From Astrothelium macrocarpum (taxonomy: Eukaryota > Ascomycota > Dothideomycetes > Trypetheliales > Trypetheliaceae): DNA of 64,000 bases. Positions within the stretch are counted from its first letter, which is position 1; every line of letters starts with the position of its first letter. Below, piece after piece: positions 1-12,617 of the stretch. A model generated the notes under the pieces. It did no database searches, was not told where the DNA came from, and saw only the letters and a list, made by a program, of their open reading frames with translations. The position numbers and the translations under genes were made by a program. Location of the stretch: contig JAGEMR010000002.1 of NCBI GenBank assembly GCA_021030915.1, forward strand, positions 372,001-436,000, written 5' to 3'.

Positions 1-1971
1 TGCTGCGACTCAGCCGGCCTCGCGAAAAATATCACCAGTGCCGCCAGAGCCAGGGAAAACAAGGCGTACAGGGCTTTGAGGCTGATGAGGAAGTACAGCG
101 GAATCTTAGGGACTCGGGTGAGGAGAGCGGTGTCGTTCCGTGATTGCTCGAGTAAGTTGAGAACGGGCATGTTGATACCAGCGGTCAGGGCAACGGCGGC
201 GCTAGAAAACGCATTGGCGAATGTGTCAGCCAGCTCGTTAGGTGTCGTGCCATAGGCAGCAATGGCGGCGGCGTCGGAGAGAGCGAGACGACCCTCAGCA
301 CTGTCAATGGCGAATGGTGCACTGTAGATTGCACCGTATGCGTCTGGCGCTTGGACGGGATACCAGCCTTGAGTCGCGTTGACGGAGAGGATGGTGCCAT
401 TGACCCATGCATAGACGGTAGAGTAGATGACCATGCTACAGTTGAGGATGAAGACGTTATCGCCAGTGGAATCGGTTTTGAGATAACCACCGCTTGTCAT
501 AGTGTCGAAGCTCGAAGTATGGGAGTCCATAGGTGGAAACCCTTTGGACCAGTGCATGAAATAGATGGGATTTTGGGCAACGAAAAGTTCGGTCGATTGA
601 GAACCGTTGCCGATCGGTTGTGTTAGATTCGCGTCCTTAAAGAATTGGATACCTACAGCGGACTCGTTGGCCGGTGCAGTAGCTGCGGCTGGGTCAACGC
701 CCACTTCGCCAGAAAAGGTAATGGTGGGGAGCTGTATCCCCATGGGCAAGAGAAGCCCTCGTCGTTGATATCCACGGTACAATTCTGGGTGACGACTTCG
801 CAGGACGTAGTGACAGACGTAGTGTTTGTGAGAAAGTCAATATCATCATCTCCGACTGCAAGATCACCAAGAAAGTAGAACTGGATGTTGTTATAGTTTC
901 CATAGTTATCAGCAGTAGTAGTCATAGAGGTATTGCGGATCTGGTTGGTAACAGAATTGCCGAGTAACGTTTCAGCTGCTTCCTGTGCATGGGCTATACC
1001 TTGCTTTGTCAACGTTCTACCCGATCCAGTCGTGTAATTCCAGTTGGTAATACTGCATGGATAGTTGCATTGAGCTGTAGGGCTCGAGGGACAGGGATAC
1101 ATTTCCCAGATTTCTGTACCGCAGTAGCTGGGATCTAGTCCTCGTCCGTAAGAGAATATCGGACTATCATGACGGTTGATGATCACCTGGTTGACTGGTT
1201 TCGTCGCTGCGCCAAACCAAGTTTCTGCTGAACCTATGGCAAACCTACAGATTCGAAACATCAGCTAAGTGTCCAAGAAAAGATGTGCTAAAAAGGGGTT
1301 GGTACTTACGTATTGAAGACAATGAAAGCGAATGCGGCGAAAGCAACAGTAACAGGTTGAATGAGGCGTTCACGCCTTTTCAATCTGTATTTCACGACAT
1401 CCCATAATGGCCTCACATCACTGGCAGCCAGTACAGAGATTAAAAGAGACATCTGATGCGGAGTCGGCAGCTGACTTGTCTCATTGCTCTTGGTAGCGTT
1501 CAAAATGTGACTTCCAGCGAAGAAGGCAACATGTGCCATTGAATAACTGCTCAAGAAAGGGATTATTTTGCCTGTCCAAGAAGTGATCGCCACTAGTAGA
1601 CCAGGGTTGAAGCGAATAAAGTAAGCTGAAGTCCCTCCGTTAGATTTGAGTTGAGCCAACTCGCTCCAAACGGTTTGGTCGGTGAGATTAGAGCTTGAAG
1701 GGGATTGTAGCAATTCCCACCCGGTGTCCAGGTCTACACGGTAGTAAAAGATGACTGTAAGCAAGACCGTGCATACTAGAATCACCGGTATACATGGCAG
1801 AAGAGCCCCAGTGAGCAAATTCGTCAAGGCACCTCGAATACCCATCGTTGACCTGTGTCGTAACGAGGTCGGAGAGTTCGGAAACTCCACTTCAGTAACG
1901 ATGGGACCTGAAGTGGCTGATACATCTTTCTCGGACAAAGCAGTTTTTGAAGGTAAAGGAAAAGATGCCAT
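1..1971 (-). CDS. Fungal multipass membrane protein of unknown function, partial (3' end beyond window)
   Basis: Start ATG at 1971; an intron at 1309..1245 (GTAAGTACC donor, CTGTAG acceptor) joins the first exon to the next. The N-terminal 50 residues are polar. They are followed by a hydrophobic segment (around LPCIPVILVC), further hydrophobic stretches, a long loop with several N-glycosylation sequons and cysteines, and a last membrane segment near the window edge (ALYALFSLALAALVIFF). This layout, with two short cytosolic ends and a big glycosylated loop, recurs in uncharacterised ascomycete membrane proteins; I cannot give a function. The reading frame changes between about 735 and 790: upstream it reads through CPWGY, downstream it reads GIQLPTITFSGEVG. 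Either a short unconventional intron (786..734 region, GTACCG...ACAG) or a one-base indel explains this. The stop lies outside the window. Confidence 0.6.
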
Positions 1972-3122
1972 TGTATTTCGACTCTTTCGGCTTTTGGATG
2001 GGATAGAACTACCAACTTGCACGATATGTTGCACAGAATAGACAGTATAAGTGAGTGGCGAGGGAGCAACGGCGTGATGGATTTATTTGAATGCGGAAGT
2101 TCTCCAAGTAAACCTGCTCAAGTTACTGGAAACACCCACCGTGTACCACGCAGCAGTTCTGAAAGCCATCGTCAGCGTGGCTACGGAATTAGGATAGATG
2201 GATAGATCAGTTCTTGTGCCTAGAACAGCCATGTTCACAAACTGATGGCTTGAATTGACGTATCCGAGGTAGATGCAGCCGTCCACGAGATATGATGCCA
2301 ATCTGGTATTGGTCGCGCATGTACGTGATTGTAGGGCTGGAGAAGTATGGCACCTGCCGGTGGTAGCGAGGCGTTCAAGGACCTTCGATGATTTGTCTAG
2401 CTTCTCATCGTGACTTTCTCAGCTCAAAAGATGTTGAATGGGCGCTGGCTTTTCCAAATAGGCATACACCAAGGCAAGTCTAAGAACACGAAGGTCCAAA
2501 TCCGGGGCCCGCAGATTGCTGACTCTGGAACGCCATTGAACGCCATAAATTTGCGGCTTTCGCATTGATTGGGTGACATCTCGGCTCGCACCCTTCTAGA
2601 CCTACGCGGCTGGGCCCCAGGATGCCCAAAGACGCCGCGTTTACCGCGTGTGACCGTCAGCGATTTGTAGCTATTCGAATTCAAAAGATAAGAAGTCTCA
2701 TCAATCCATAAGTGATCAATGATGAAGATCTGCCGCACTAGAGACACTGGCGAATCACCGGGGTTAGAACGCAGACTTCGAGCTACAAGTTTGCACGCAA
2801 ACACTCGTATCTAATAGCTAGATTGCTGCTGTGGTAACTCTATCATGACAAGCCATACAGATGAGATGAGAAGGGAGAAGATACAAACGATGAGAGAAAC
2901 AGTAGGTTTGTGGAGGTTTAGACATTACCTTAGCGCAGATGGTCATTTCCTGCGTGCTCTATCCAACCCCACGTTTTCACAATGGAACCAAATTTTGTTC
3001 CCATTTATGCAGGCGGCGGATCCTCCCATGAATTCGTACTTTGAAGAGTAGGTAGGAACTTCGACCCAGCTGGAAAGCTCAAGCCACAAGTCTCCTCACC
3101 ATCTTCAATATCACTCACAAAG
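1972..3122. other. Intergenic region, no supported gene
   Basis: The open frames here are short and lack good starts, composition or continuity with neighbours. It separates the start of the minus-strand membrane protein from the 3' end of the minus-strand sulfite reductase gene. It should contain the promoter of the former and the terminator of the latter, but I see no specific element. Confidence 0.5.
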
Positions 3123-6100
3123 CTACTCCTCATCCTCCTCTTCCTCTGCCGTATTCGCATGAAAGTCCTTTCCTTCAAAAGTCTCATTAATCAACCCGGA
3201 TCGGATGCACCAATCCCCAAACCTCTCACCCTCCTTCCTTTCCCTCCCATATCGTCCAATCAACGGCCTCATGATCTCCAAAATCTCCTCCTCCTTGATC
3301 GAACTCCGATACAGCTTATTCAGCCGCTGCCCATGGTATCCACCCCCAAGGTACATATTGTACGCCCCGTACGCCTTCCCCACAAACGCCACCTCAGCCA
3401 GCCACGGCCGTGCGCATCCGTTCGGGCACCCCGTCATGCGCATGACAATGCTATCGTGTCTAAGGCCCGCAGACTCGACCGCGTCTTCGAGTTTCGTGAT
3501 GAGTGCCGGGAGGTAGCGTTCCGACTCCGCCATGGCGAGGCCGCAGGTGGGGAAAGCGACGCAGGCTGAGGAGGATAAACGGAGCGCCGAGAAGTCGGTG
3601 TTGTCGAGCTTGTAGCGCGCGAGCAGAGATTTGATTTCCGGGACGATGGAGGAGGGGATATTGGATAGGACAAGGTGCTGGTTGGGAGTGAGACGGAATT
3701 CGCCGTGGTTGTGGCGGAGAAGGGTGTTGGCCAGTTCACGAAGACCGGTTTTCATGGGGAAGGCGGCGGTGTCTTCCACGCGGCCGTTTTCGATGAAGAA
3801 GGTGAAGTGGTGGAGGCCGCTTTCGTCTTGTTGCCAGCCGAAGGTGTCGATGTTGCTGTCGAAGTGGAAGGGGCGGGCGGAGTCGAATTTTTGGCCCCAG
3901 GATTCTTCTACTTTGGCGCGGAAGACGTCAAGGCCCATGTCGTCTATGGTGTATTTTAAGCGTGCGTGCTTGCGGTTCTTGCGGTCACCGTTGTCGCGTT
4001 GAACAAGCATGATGTGTTCGCATGCTTTGTGGACGATATCTTTGGACACATATCCCATCATGCTCCCAGTCCGAGGATAGGTCTTCTTCATATTATGCGT
4101 AACGCCCATACCGCCTCCTGCCAGGACGTTAAATCCTTCAAGACGGCCGTCAGCGCTTTTGATGGCAATAAGGCCGATATCATGGGCATAGACGTCAGTA
4201 TCGTTATGCGGCGGGACTGCAATTGTGATCTTGAATTTGCGAGGAAGGTAAGTCGGTCCGTACAGAGGCTCGTAGTCCTGAACCGCATCTCCAGCTACTT
4301 GCGTCTTCTTATCATTCTCATCTTTGATCCATATCTCGTGGTAGGCAGTCGTCGATGGTAATAAGTGATCGTTGATCTTATTAGCGGAAGCAAAAACATC
4401 GGCATGGAATTGGCTTTGGCTGGGAATGACGCTACACATGACATTCCGGTTGACGTCTCCGCACGCTGCAATTGTTGTCATCAGAGCTTTGTTGATGGCT
4501 TGCATAGCAGGCTTTAGTTTTCCCTTGACAACACCATGGAATTGGAAAGTTTGCCGTGTTGTCAACTTCATGGTTTCGTTGCCTAGATTTTGAGCAATGG
4601 CGTCCATTTTCAGCCATTGATCCGGAGTAGCGACACCAGCTGGTAACCGACACCTGATCATGAAAGCGTATGCTGGTTCCAACCCCTGGGCCTTTCGCTC
4701 ATCCCGTAGATCACGATCATCTTCCATATAGGTCCCGTGGAATTTTGTAAGCTGTGAATCTGAAGCTGAAATGGCACCAGTCGAAGTGTCATTCAAGCCT
4801 TCGATGATGGTACCGCGCAAATAGTTGGATTGAATTTTGATATCTTCATTTGTAAGCGGTGATGGCTCCTCAGGAAGGCCTTCAACCTTGTCCACACCGA
4901 GCGCCTGCCACAATTTAGGCTCCCATTCGTTATAACCAGTCTGATACTGATCTGGATCTTGGTCGTCACCGAGCCCAATATCTGTCAGAGCCTTGCTACC
5001 GAGAGCCACCATGCGTGCAAAAAGATCTTTCCCAGGTTTATTGTAATAGATCTTGTCTTCCTTGCGGGGCCAGTAGTGACTATCTCCAAGAGCAAAAACA
5101 GTGAAATTAACATTAGCCAGATCAAAATCCGTAGAGTTCTTAACTGCTTCCCAAAAAGCTCTTCCATTCTGTGGAAATTCCCCTTGACCCGCTGTACTGG
5201 TGATAAGAATAAGATTCTCTTCACTTGGCAAGTCTTCTATTGGATAATCATCCATAGACATCACCATCGATTTGAGACCGCGTGCCTTGCCTCTATTGCC
5301 CAGTCTCTTTGCCAATGACTCTGCATTACCATTATCAGAAGCGAATAACACCGTTATAGGTGCACCGTAAAGGCCTTCCAATAATTTACTGTAAGCGTCC
5401 TTTGCCTTTCTCTTCTGCGTTGCCCGAACCTCGGATCCGTGAGACTCAGATAGATTGGCAGCAAATTGCGGATGTCTATTCATAAGCTGCGTCAAGTAGT
5501 TGTCTCTTTTTAGGAATTCTTGAAGCTCATTCCGGATGCGTTCAGAATCCAACTGGAAATTCTGTTCCCCCTTCTCTTCGGCTTTGGGATTCCATCGGTA
5601 TAACGGCCAGTAACCCAAATCAATTGCTTTCTTCGTCTCTTGTAAGACAGTCAAGGGTGTGTCGTTTTCTTGATTATACGGTAAATACGCCATGATCACA
5701 GATGGACCTTCGAATTTCTCTGCCTCAATCATGGCCTCCAGTACCTGTGTATAAGAGCCATACACCGCCACTGATGCAACATATGCGTTGCCAAAATTCA
5801 TTGCGTAGAGTCCAATATCCTTCTTTCGTCTTGTCGCATCAGCAGCCGCACGTTCAGAATAGGGTTGAGAGTCAATAATCAGCATGTTCACGTTTTGCCC
5901 TGAAGCAATAACATGATGCACTCCTGAATTGCCCAGGTCGTACGCCCACGCGTCGGATCCAATTAGCCAGTTGGCATCTTTGAAGAATAGAGTTCTCGAG
6001 GCGAGCAACCTTGATGCTGTAGGAGATCCATCAGTAGATAGTCTCGCAATTACATCTGAAGCGTTAGCATTGGCCTTTTCCACATCATCGACTTCCAAAG

Positions 6101-7866
6101 CCCACTTCTTCAACCACTTTTGCGGAGCATCGGTGATGAAATCCCGGGTTTTTGTTGCCTCTTTCACTTCGTCGATGAATCGTTGGCGTCGCTCGAATCT
6201 TGCCATCAATTTGCCAAAGCCAAACTCGGGATTCGCAGCAATTTGAGAGGAGACCCCAGCATTATCTTTGCCAAGCTGGTTTGCAATGTGCAACCTATCT
6301 CCAAATATCTGTCTCAAGATCTTCATGTATGCATTTTCCAAATTCGGTTGTTGTGGTGCATAATCTTGCTCTTGCCATTTTGGTCCTTCTGGTCGGCCAA
6401 CCTCGAGATTCTGCAGCGGCTTCTCACTTAGAAGATTCTGAAATATCCCTCGCAGAGCCTGACGTATCGTGGCCAGCTCAATGAAACCTAATTGATAACC
6501 AATAATCTGAGGTGCTTCTCTTCCTGGTTGCAAGCCAGCACCTTTTGTGCTCATGAGCAGGTCTAAAAGAACAGGACCCCACTTTGTTGTCTTCCGTCGT
6601 ATCTGTTCTACTACTGCAATCTTTTTAATTGTCGCGGGTATACTTGATAGAAGCTTCGACCCGATCCATGGCCTATATAGTCTTGGTGTAATGATTCCCG
6701 CTTTCTGGAATACATCGGTGCTCGTTGCTGAATCAAGTGCATGACCAAAGAGTGCTGTATCCGCACCAAAAAGGAGAATTGCCGTGGTGGCATTGGTAGG
6801 ACCACTATAATGGAATGGTTCGTAGGAGCGCTTGGTAACATCTTTTATTATAGTCCAGATATCAGCAAGCATGCGATCGATGTCTTCAAAAGTAACCGGT
6901 CTTGAGGTGACGGACTCTACAGAGGTTGCAGCAGAAGAAGGCGCGCCGCCGGCTTCGCTACTGTCGCGGTGAGAAGATTCCGAAGCCGTTGAAGAGTTGC
7001 TCCTTTGATTTACCGCCGGCGATGTGGGGGTAATAATTTTTTCAGGTGCTTGACTCAGTCGAGTTGGCAACGGCTGAGGACTGCTAATATGTGTTACATC
7101 ACCAATGACGGGAAGAGAAGCTATCCGACCGTCATCGGCGTATATGTTTGTCTCGCTGCTCTTGGTGCTCTGAAATCGCCTTGAGCAGTCCAAATCTAGT
7201 ATTCGTTTGAGCAAATCCCGACTTTCGTATTGGATGGGGTCGTCTTGAGCAACATTGCCGGCATTGAAAAAATGTATTACACCTTTCCCAGATTTGATAG
7301 CAAGAGCATGCGCAGACATGGCCATGTCCTGCGACTCTTGTAGAGTATCGGACTGAAGAAATGTAAATCCACATTGTCGGATCGTCGTTATCTCCGAGTA
7401 ATCAGGATAGGCGGATGGTTGAAGGGAGACGTGGATGACAACGGGATATTGTGCTAGCTTATAAAGATGTGGTATGGATTGGAGGAGTATGGACGAGTTG
7501 GCCGTGACCGAGACGATCTTGCCATTGCGCACAGGCTGGAAGACAGAGAGTAAAGGGTCGGCATTTTGTCGTACAGCTTCGACCTAGTTCATGTTATTCC
7601 ATTGCTGAACATTTCAACCTAATCCAAAGACCGTACCTGGGGTAGATCCTGGGAGATAATCCCAGACGCTTTCCGCTCCGAGTATGATCTTAGGAAAGTC
7701 GAGAATTCCGAATCTGTAGCTAGGGAAGGTTGAACGGAAACGACAAGGTCGCTGGCGAGATATGCAATGCGCGCAACTGTAAAGTAACGCGCGTTAGTCT
7801 GTGTTAAATTCAACGTGGGGCAAAGATGGATTTACCAGCCTCGCCGGCGGTCAGAATTGACGCCAT
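3123..7866 (-). CDS. MET5: Sulfite reductase [NADPH] hemoprotein beta subunit (MET5-like)
   Basis: Reduces sulfite to sulfide in assimilatory sulfate reduction, feeding cysteine and methionine synthesis; it works with a flavoprotein alpha subunit. Three exons (7866..7836, 7776..7637, 7583..3123) give 1543 aa, close to yeast Met5. The start is the ATG at 7866 (MASILTAGEA); the long open frame alone lacks it. Order: N-terminal pyruvate:ferredoxin-oxidoreductase-like region (to about 690), flavodoxin domain (about 795-945, TVLFASDNGNAES), then the nitrite/sulfite reductase ferredoxin-like and siroheme/4Fe-4S halves (from about 1025). The cluster cysteines are visible as CVAFPTC near 1396 and CPNGC near 1443. 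A low-complexity Ser/Pro stretch follows the N-terminal domain. The gene looks intact. Confidence 0.95.
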
Positions 7867-8604
7867 TGCTTAGTGGGGCGCACGGCGGAAATTATGGAAG
7901 AGAGAAAAACAGGAGAGGGTAGAACAAAGGATTCGTCAAGAAAACATTCCGAGTTGTACACCTGGACAAGAACTGGTAGAAGACGGCGGGAAATGTTTTC
8001 GGTCAACAATCAATTTTCCAACCTCTCCGCATCGTTGTACATAATCCCGACGCGGCAATTACTTAATTTCTTGCATCTGCAGGGGGGTGAAATTTAGCGC
8101 ACGTCATGAACAAAAATTCTGATGTTCTAGTCTCCTCGGTACCTATCCATTATCAGCTTATGGGTGTGGAGCTCCGGTCGAGGCGTTATCGAGAGTGAAT
8201 GTGGATGAAACTCGACAAAGAAACCCTTATGTGAAGCTTAATCAACGAGTGAATCACCCTGCAGTCTGTTGAGTCTGTTGACATTTTGAGAACAATTGCA
8301 TCATCTTATGATTACAAAGAATGATAGTGAGTGCTTTTGCTGCTCTACAAATTTGCTGCGGTTTACAATCAACGTCGTAACTGTGGAAAGCCGCTGGGTA
8401 TAGTGCCAATATTGAGTTTGAATAAGCCTTGTGGACCAGATAGAACACTTATGATTCACCTAGTCTCCTTGGCCGCAGTTCGAAGATCATTGGTGCTTTT
8501 ACAATATCAACTGACTGAGGTGATTCTATGATACCATGTGAGCATAGTCGTGTCCATCGTTCTATTCGCTCACACATAGTTTGGTTTTTTGGGTATTGTA
8601 CATC
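7867..8604. other. Intergenic region with one copy of a dispersed repeat
   Basis: Lies between the sulfite reductase start and the FAD synthase stop, both on the minus strand. The first 200 bases should hold the sulfite reductase promoter, but I could not see a convincing sulfur-regulator palindrome. The second half holds a repeat copy listed separately. Confidence 0.5.
8255..8465 (+). repeat. Dispersed repeat, copy A
   Basis: Matches 41915..42105 in the same orientation. Shared blocks include GTGCCAATATTGAGTTT and AGATAGAACACTTATGATTC. The differences elsewhere are mostly G/A and C/T changes, with a few indels. No open frame is conserved between the copies. Both ends fade into unrelated sequence, so it could be a non-autonomous element or a fragment of one. 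Confidence 0.7.
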
Positions 8605-9560
8605 TCATTTGTCCCGTCCGAGGCGTTCCTCTTCATCCTCTATGAGTTCGTAAGCAGGTCTATATATAACTGCGCCTTCGTCGCCCACTGCATTTATGCT
8701 ATCCTTCAAAGCAGGATTGGGATGTGTGTCAGTCGTGCCGCCTAATGAAGTATATCCCTTGTCGTAGAGTGGGCAATACGGTATGTCTAGATGTCGAATG
8801 AACTACCGACATTGTGAGCCAAAATGATCTGTCCTACACCGTAATATTCGTGAACGTACCGTCCAAACTTCTGCATAATGCCAATCAATGACGGGATGAA
8901 TCCTCATGAAACTAGGCCATCCCCTGTCCGTCTCATCAAAATGTGTCAAGTTGCTTCCATGCGGGTCCGTTCTCCTAGTGCCCACAAAAATTGCTCGAAC
9001 GTTTGGCTTTTCCTCTAAATAATCCTCGAATGCTGCTTTCATGGGCTTTGCGTAACGTGCAAGATCTAATGAATAAACGCGAATGCAATCATTGACAAAA
9101 TCATCAACTTCAGCGAACGGATGCTTCGAGAGGATGTAGACTGATTGAATGACGGTGCGACTTGTAGAGAGGCCTTTGGTGTGTAGCGAGGCGAGAAAGA
9201 GAACGAGAAGCACAAGGCAGTCTTTTCCCCCATTGTAAGAGAGTGACAACTGTTCTAAGCTGTAAATTCAATCAGCATACCCCGTTCCGGGTTTCCCGTA
9301 ATCCTGCATGAATAATTGGGAGACCAACGAACGAACCTATATCTATCCAACGCCTCCTCGATAACTCTCAAACTCGTTCTCGTCTGCTCTTGCGTTGACT
9401 TTAGAAATCCTACAGCTGGCGCATCTGCTGCTATAAAGGCATTGACTCGAGCATGGAGTCGTTGGCACAAAGTGGGCAAGTCTTCATGCTTCGTAGGATC
9501 AATGACGGATGTCCGGCCTTGCTCATCGCTTTGAACGCCAAGATGGGGCTGTTGCATTGC
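8605..9560 (-). CDS. FAD1: FAD synthase (FMN adenylyltransferase, FAD1-like)
   Basis: Transfers AMP from ATP to FMN to make FAD. Three exons: 9560..9337, 9259..8860 and 8802..8605, with in-phase junctions, giving about 273 aa. The PP-loop ATP-binding motif SYNGGKD sits near residue 81, and the PAPS-reductase-like fold signature follows (GTRRTDP, then RIHPVIDWHYAEVW). The third exon adds the family ending, including CPLYDKGYTSLGGT. The start is uncertain: the ATG at 9560 has a purine at -3; an in-frame ATG at 9671 would add 37 residues but has a poor context. The neighbouring sulfite reductase is a flavin-linked enzyme, but no functional link is implied. Confidence 0.9.
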
Positions 9561-9876
9561 TCTCCCGCATTGAAAGGGTCTAAGGGGAGAGGGGCATCTG
9601 AATGGTCGGTTTCCCTGTTGAAGTTTCGAGACCGGTGATGTTCGCCAGCCTCGAAAAGATGCTCCGAGCATAAGCAAACATTGCGGGCAAAACTCCGCCT
9701 CATTGTGATGGGGCTTCAAATCATGATTGCGTCAGGGCAATTGACAACCTTGGGTATGGAATTAGACAAAACTGCCCGTGCATCCCTGTACATCATATTT
9801 ACAACATTACACGCTATTTACAAGAGCGTCTTCTCCTTAGAATTACTTGAATAATTGATTCAACAGGAAAATATTG

Positions 9877-11611
9877 CTATCCCTTTTTGACCCCCGGTGT
9901 ACTTGCATTAATCGTACCGTCATAATCTTGCCCGTTGAAAGGATCATTGATTGTGTAATTGGCAAAGCAAGCATAGTCATAGTTTGACAAGGCATATGCG
10001 TCAGACTGGCTCGCTATGAAGCTATCCATCTTGCACAGTCCATCTGGGCGAGGAGAGCAATCACCGCCCCGAATCGTTTCTAGCGGTAGAATGCCGTGGT
10101 TCAGACGCATGCGAATGAACTTGTTGGGAGCATTAGATGGATCGTAGCCGTATTGAGTCGGGTAATATTGTGTGCGGTAATTTTCAACAGGTGTTGGATC
10201 AGAGTCTGCACATCCAATGACTTCAGTAATCAGTCGGCCGCCAAAAGGTGTCATCGTGCTCAGCCGAAAGTGGCGGTCAGCATTGGGTGGATACTGGGTC
10301 AGGCTCAAAGGTTCCCGAAAATAGTCAAAGGACATGGCAGTCAACACGCTCACGATGATATCATCATGGGTGAAATCTGCGTAGAATGGTCGGCCAAGAG
10401 GGAAATCCGCAGCATTGTCATCAATGGTGCTATTCACGCTGCTGTTCGACGAGGTGATGTATTCTTTTTCAAGCCGGGCGAGGAGTTCTTGGAGATATCC
10501 GATGCCCTGCGCACGACCTGTCGGATTGCCAAAACTATAATCATAGTAGTATTCAATGTCGAGGGTATACTCGAAACCCTCCCATTCGTCCTCGGTGAAG
10601 AGAGAGCAGAAGTCCGAGGTCCCAATATAATTCGTTTCGTAAGCGCAGATTGACTGCATGGCGTATGTATCGTTCGTGTTAAAGACGAATCCTTTAGGAG
10701 CGTATTGCTGAAGGCGGGCAGTGGCTGCAGGCAAGTATTTGGCAATATACGGGTATAGATCGTAGTCACCCAAGGAACCAGGGACTGTATTATCGTCATT
10801 GAAGCATGAATCGTAAGAAGCAAGAGTATTGTTCTCTGTGCCGCCTTCCGGGATAATTACAACGTCAAAGAGAGATCCATTGGTGAAGTCTGACAAAGAA
10901 GGGTCTGGAGTAAATTGAAAGCTGGGCCCAAAGAACCTAGAAAATGTCATTTAGAAGAAGGACTACTCTGATTTAATCAAACAGTACTCACCCAAGCCCC
11001 CAGCTTATTTGACTGTTCTCAATACGGGACTGGCTTGTCGTTCGTAGAACAGGTTTGGGTCCCGAGTCGCTGGCACTGAAGGAAACCTGACCAAGGGACG
11101 CGTTATACAACGTCCTACCATAACGGTTCCAAAAAGTAACGCCAGCTTGAAATTCCGTAGATGCTCCAATACCGGTCAAGTAGCTCTCACCCATGATGTA
11201 TTCATAGCTATTCAGGAAAGCTAGAGGACCCTTGAAGCTTGCATGAGGATTCGCGGATGTAAAGTTCTTCAATTTGCTGGCAAAGTGTTCATCATTTTCA
11301 CCGTCTTCCATCGAAGAAGTTGGGAATCGCTGCGCATGTCGCTGGAGGGAATGCGCCTGCTCGACTTGGCAACCATCAGGAAGGCCGACATCTTTAACGC
11401 CGAAGAAATTTTCGGCATTATCAGCATATGGGCTTATCTGGCCTGGAAGAATCTGTTAGCCGGTGGATCCAGAACCGTTGCTATTGAATGTACCCCAATA
11501 ATGTTGTATGACATTGATGTCGGTTAGAAGATTTGCTTGTGTTCTGCTCCGATGGGTAGCAGCGGCATCTGCAAAGACTCCAGCGCTGGCTAAGATGGTA
11601 AACAAATACAT
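9877..11611 (-). CDS. Secreted histidine acid phosphatase / phytase family
   Basis: Predicted secreted phosphomonoesterase. Three exons (11611..11494, 11442..10992, 10936..9877) give 542 aa in frame. The start MYLFTILASAGVFADA forms a signal peptide. The phosphate-binding motif is LQRHAQRFPT (about residue 72), the ascomycete variant of RHGxRxP with Ala for Gly, and the catalytic acid pair is in ADFTHDD near 380. Several N-glycosylation sequons and paired cysteines fit a secreted enzyme. The segment HYWGQISPYADN appears only after the first intron is removed, which supports the model. Substrate (phytate or other phosphate esters) cannot be told from sequence. Confidence 0.9.
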
Positions 11612-12617
11612 CTTGCTTCTCTCTTCGCAAAGCTTGTCTTGAACTTCCAAAGGTCCCCAGCTCCAGGATCGGGCGCTTGATGGCTCTTATTATTCCCTGC
11701 CATTATTGCTTCGGAACCGCGCCGGCGCATGGGTAGTCTCGCCAGATATGTAATCAATCAAAATGACTGACGCAAGTAAGCAAAGATCCCAGTGAAAATC
11801 CCCAATGAGAGTATGTAGAAGAAAACGTGGGTAGCGCCACAATAATGGGTACCTGATACTAGGTTCTGATCAATGTTGGAATCTGCTAGGAGTGATGTCA
11901 GAGCGCGTGGTGGTCCGTGTTCGCGCGCCACGTGCTGGCCTTGTCGGCATTTTCTGCCGTCAAAATTTCCGGTGATATTTGAGATGATTACCTTACTCTC
12001 CAATTGACACGGAACGGCTGAGTTCATTTATCTGATACCAGTCTACCAGGTCGGAACTGAAGAAAGCCAGCTTTTTCTAGGCCTAATCCTGACAATCAGC
12101 TCTTGGACGGAAATGTGTGGACGAGTTTTGCTCGTAGATCTTCGCTCCTAAGTTCTCCGTAGTGCTGCCTCAAGGGGCCTTCAAGCGCAAGAATGAAAAT
12201 ATTGAACAGTTCTGCAAGGTGAATTTGATAAAAGCGAATCAAAATTGACCATTGACCCGACCAAAGACGTAGCGTAGGGATCACACCAGTCCGGCAGATT
12301 AATGACAAGAAAAGAAGAAGACGCATGATCTACCATCTCAGCTAAGATACCAACCCACAATCATAACCATGGAAATATAGATACATGAGAATGTCAGTTG
12401 ATCTCTCCAGGAGACCTTTGGAATGACAGAACACAAAGCCATGCACAAGCAAAGTAGGATGCAGTCATCAAGGGTCGTAATAAAATCCGATCGCCATGCC
12501 AAAAAAGGATGACCTCGACTCGGTGTTGAACTTACCTTTCGCCCTAAATTCAAATAATAGAGGGAAATATTCTCAGCCCTTATATATCATTGAAAGAGAC
12601 TCTTGCTGGCAAGTATC
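11612..12617. other. Intergenic region, no supported gene
   Basis: Short open frames here have no ATG context, splice continuity or recognisable motifs. It covers the acid phosphatase promoter and the MATE gene terminator. Confidence 0.5.

Noticed and set aside
2424..2804. 126-codon minus-strand frame
   Set aside because: No family motif, no splice partners, and no similarity to the neighbouring genes.
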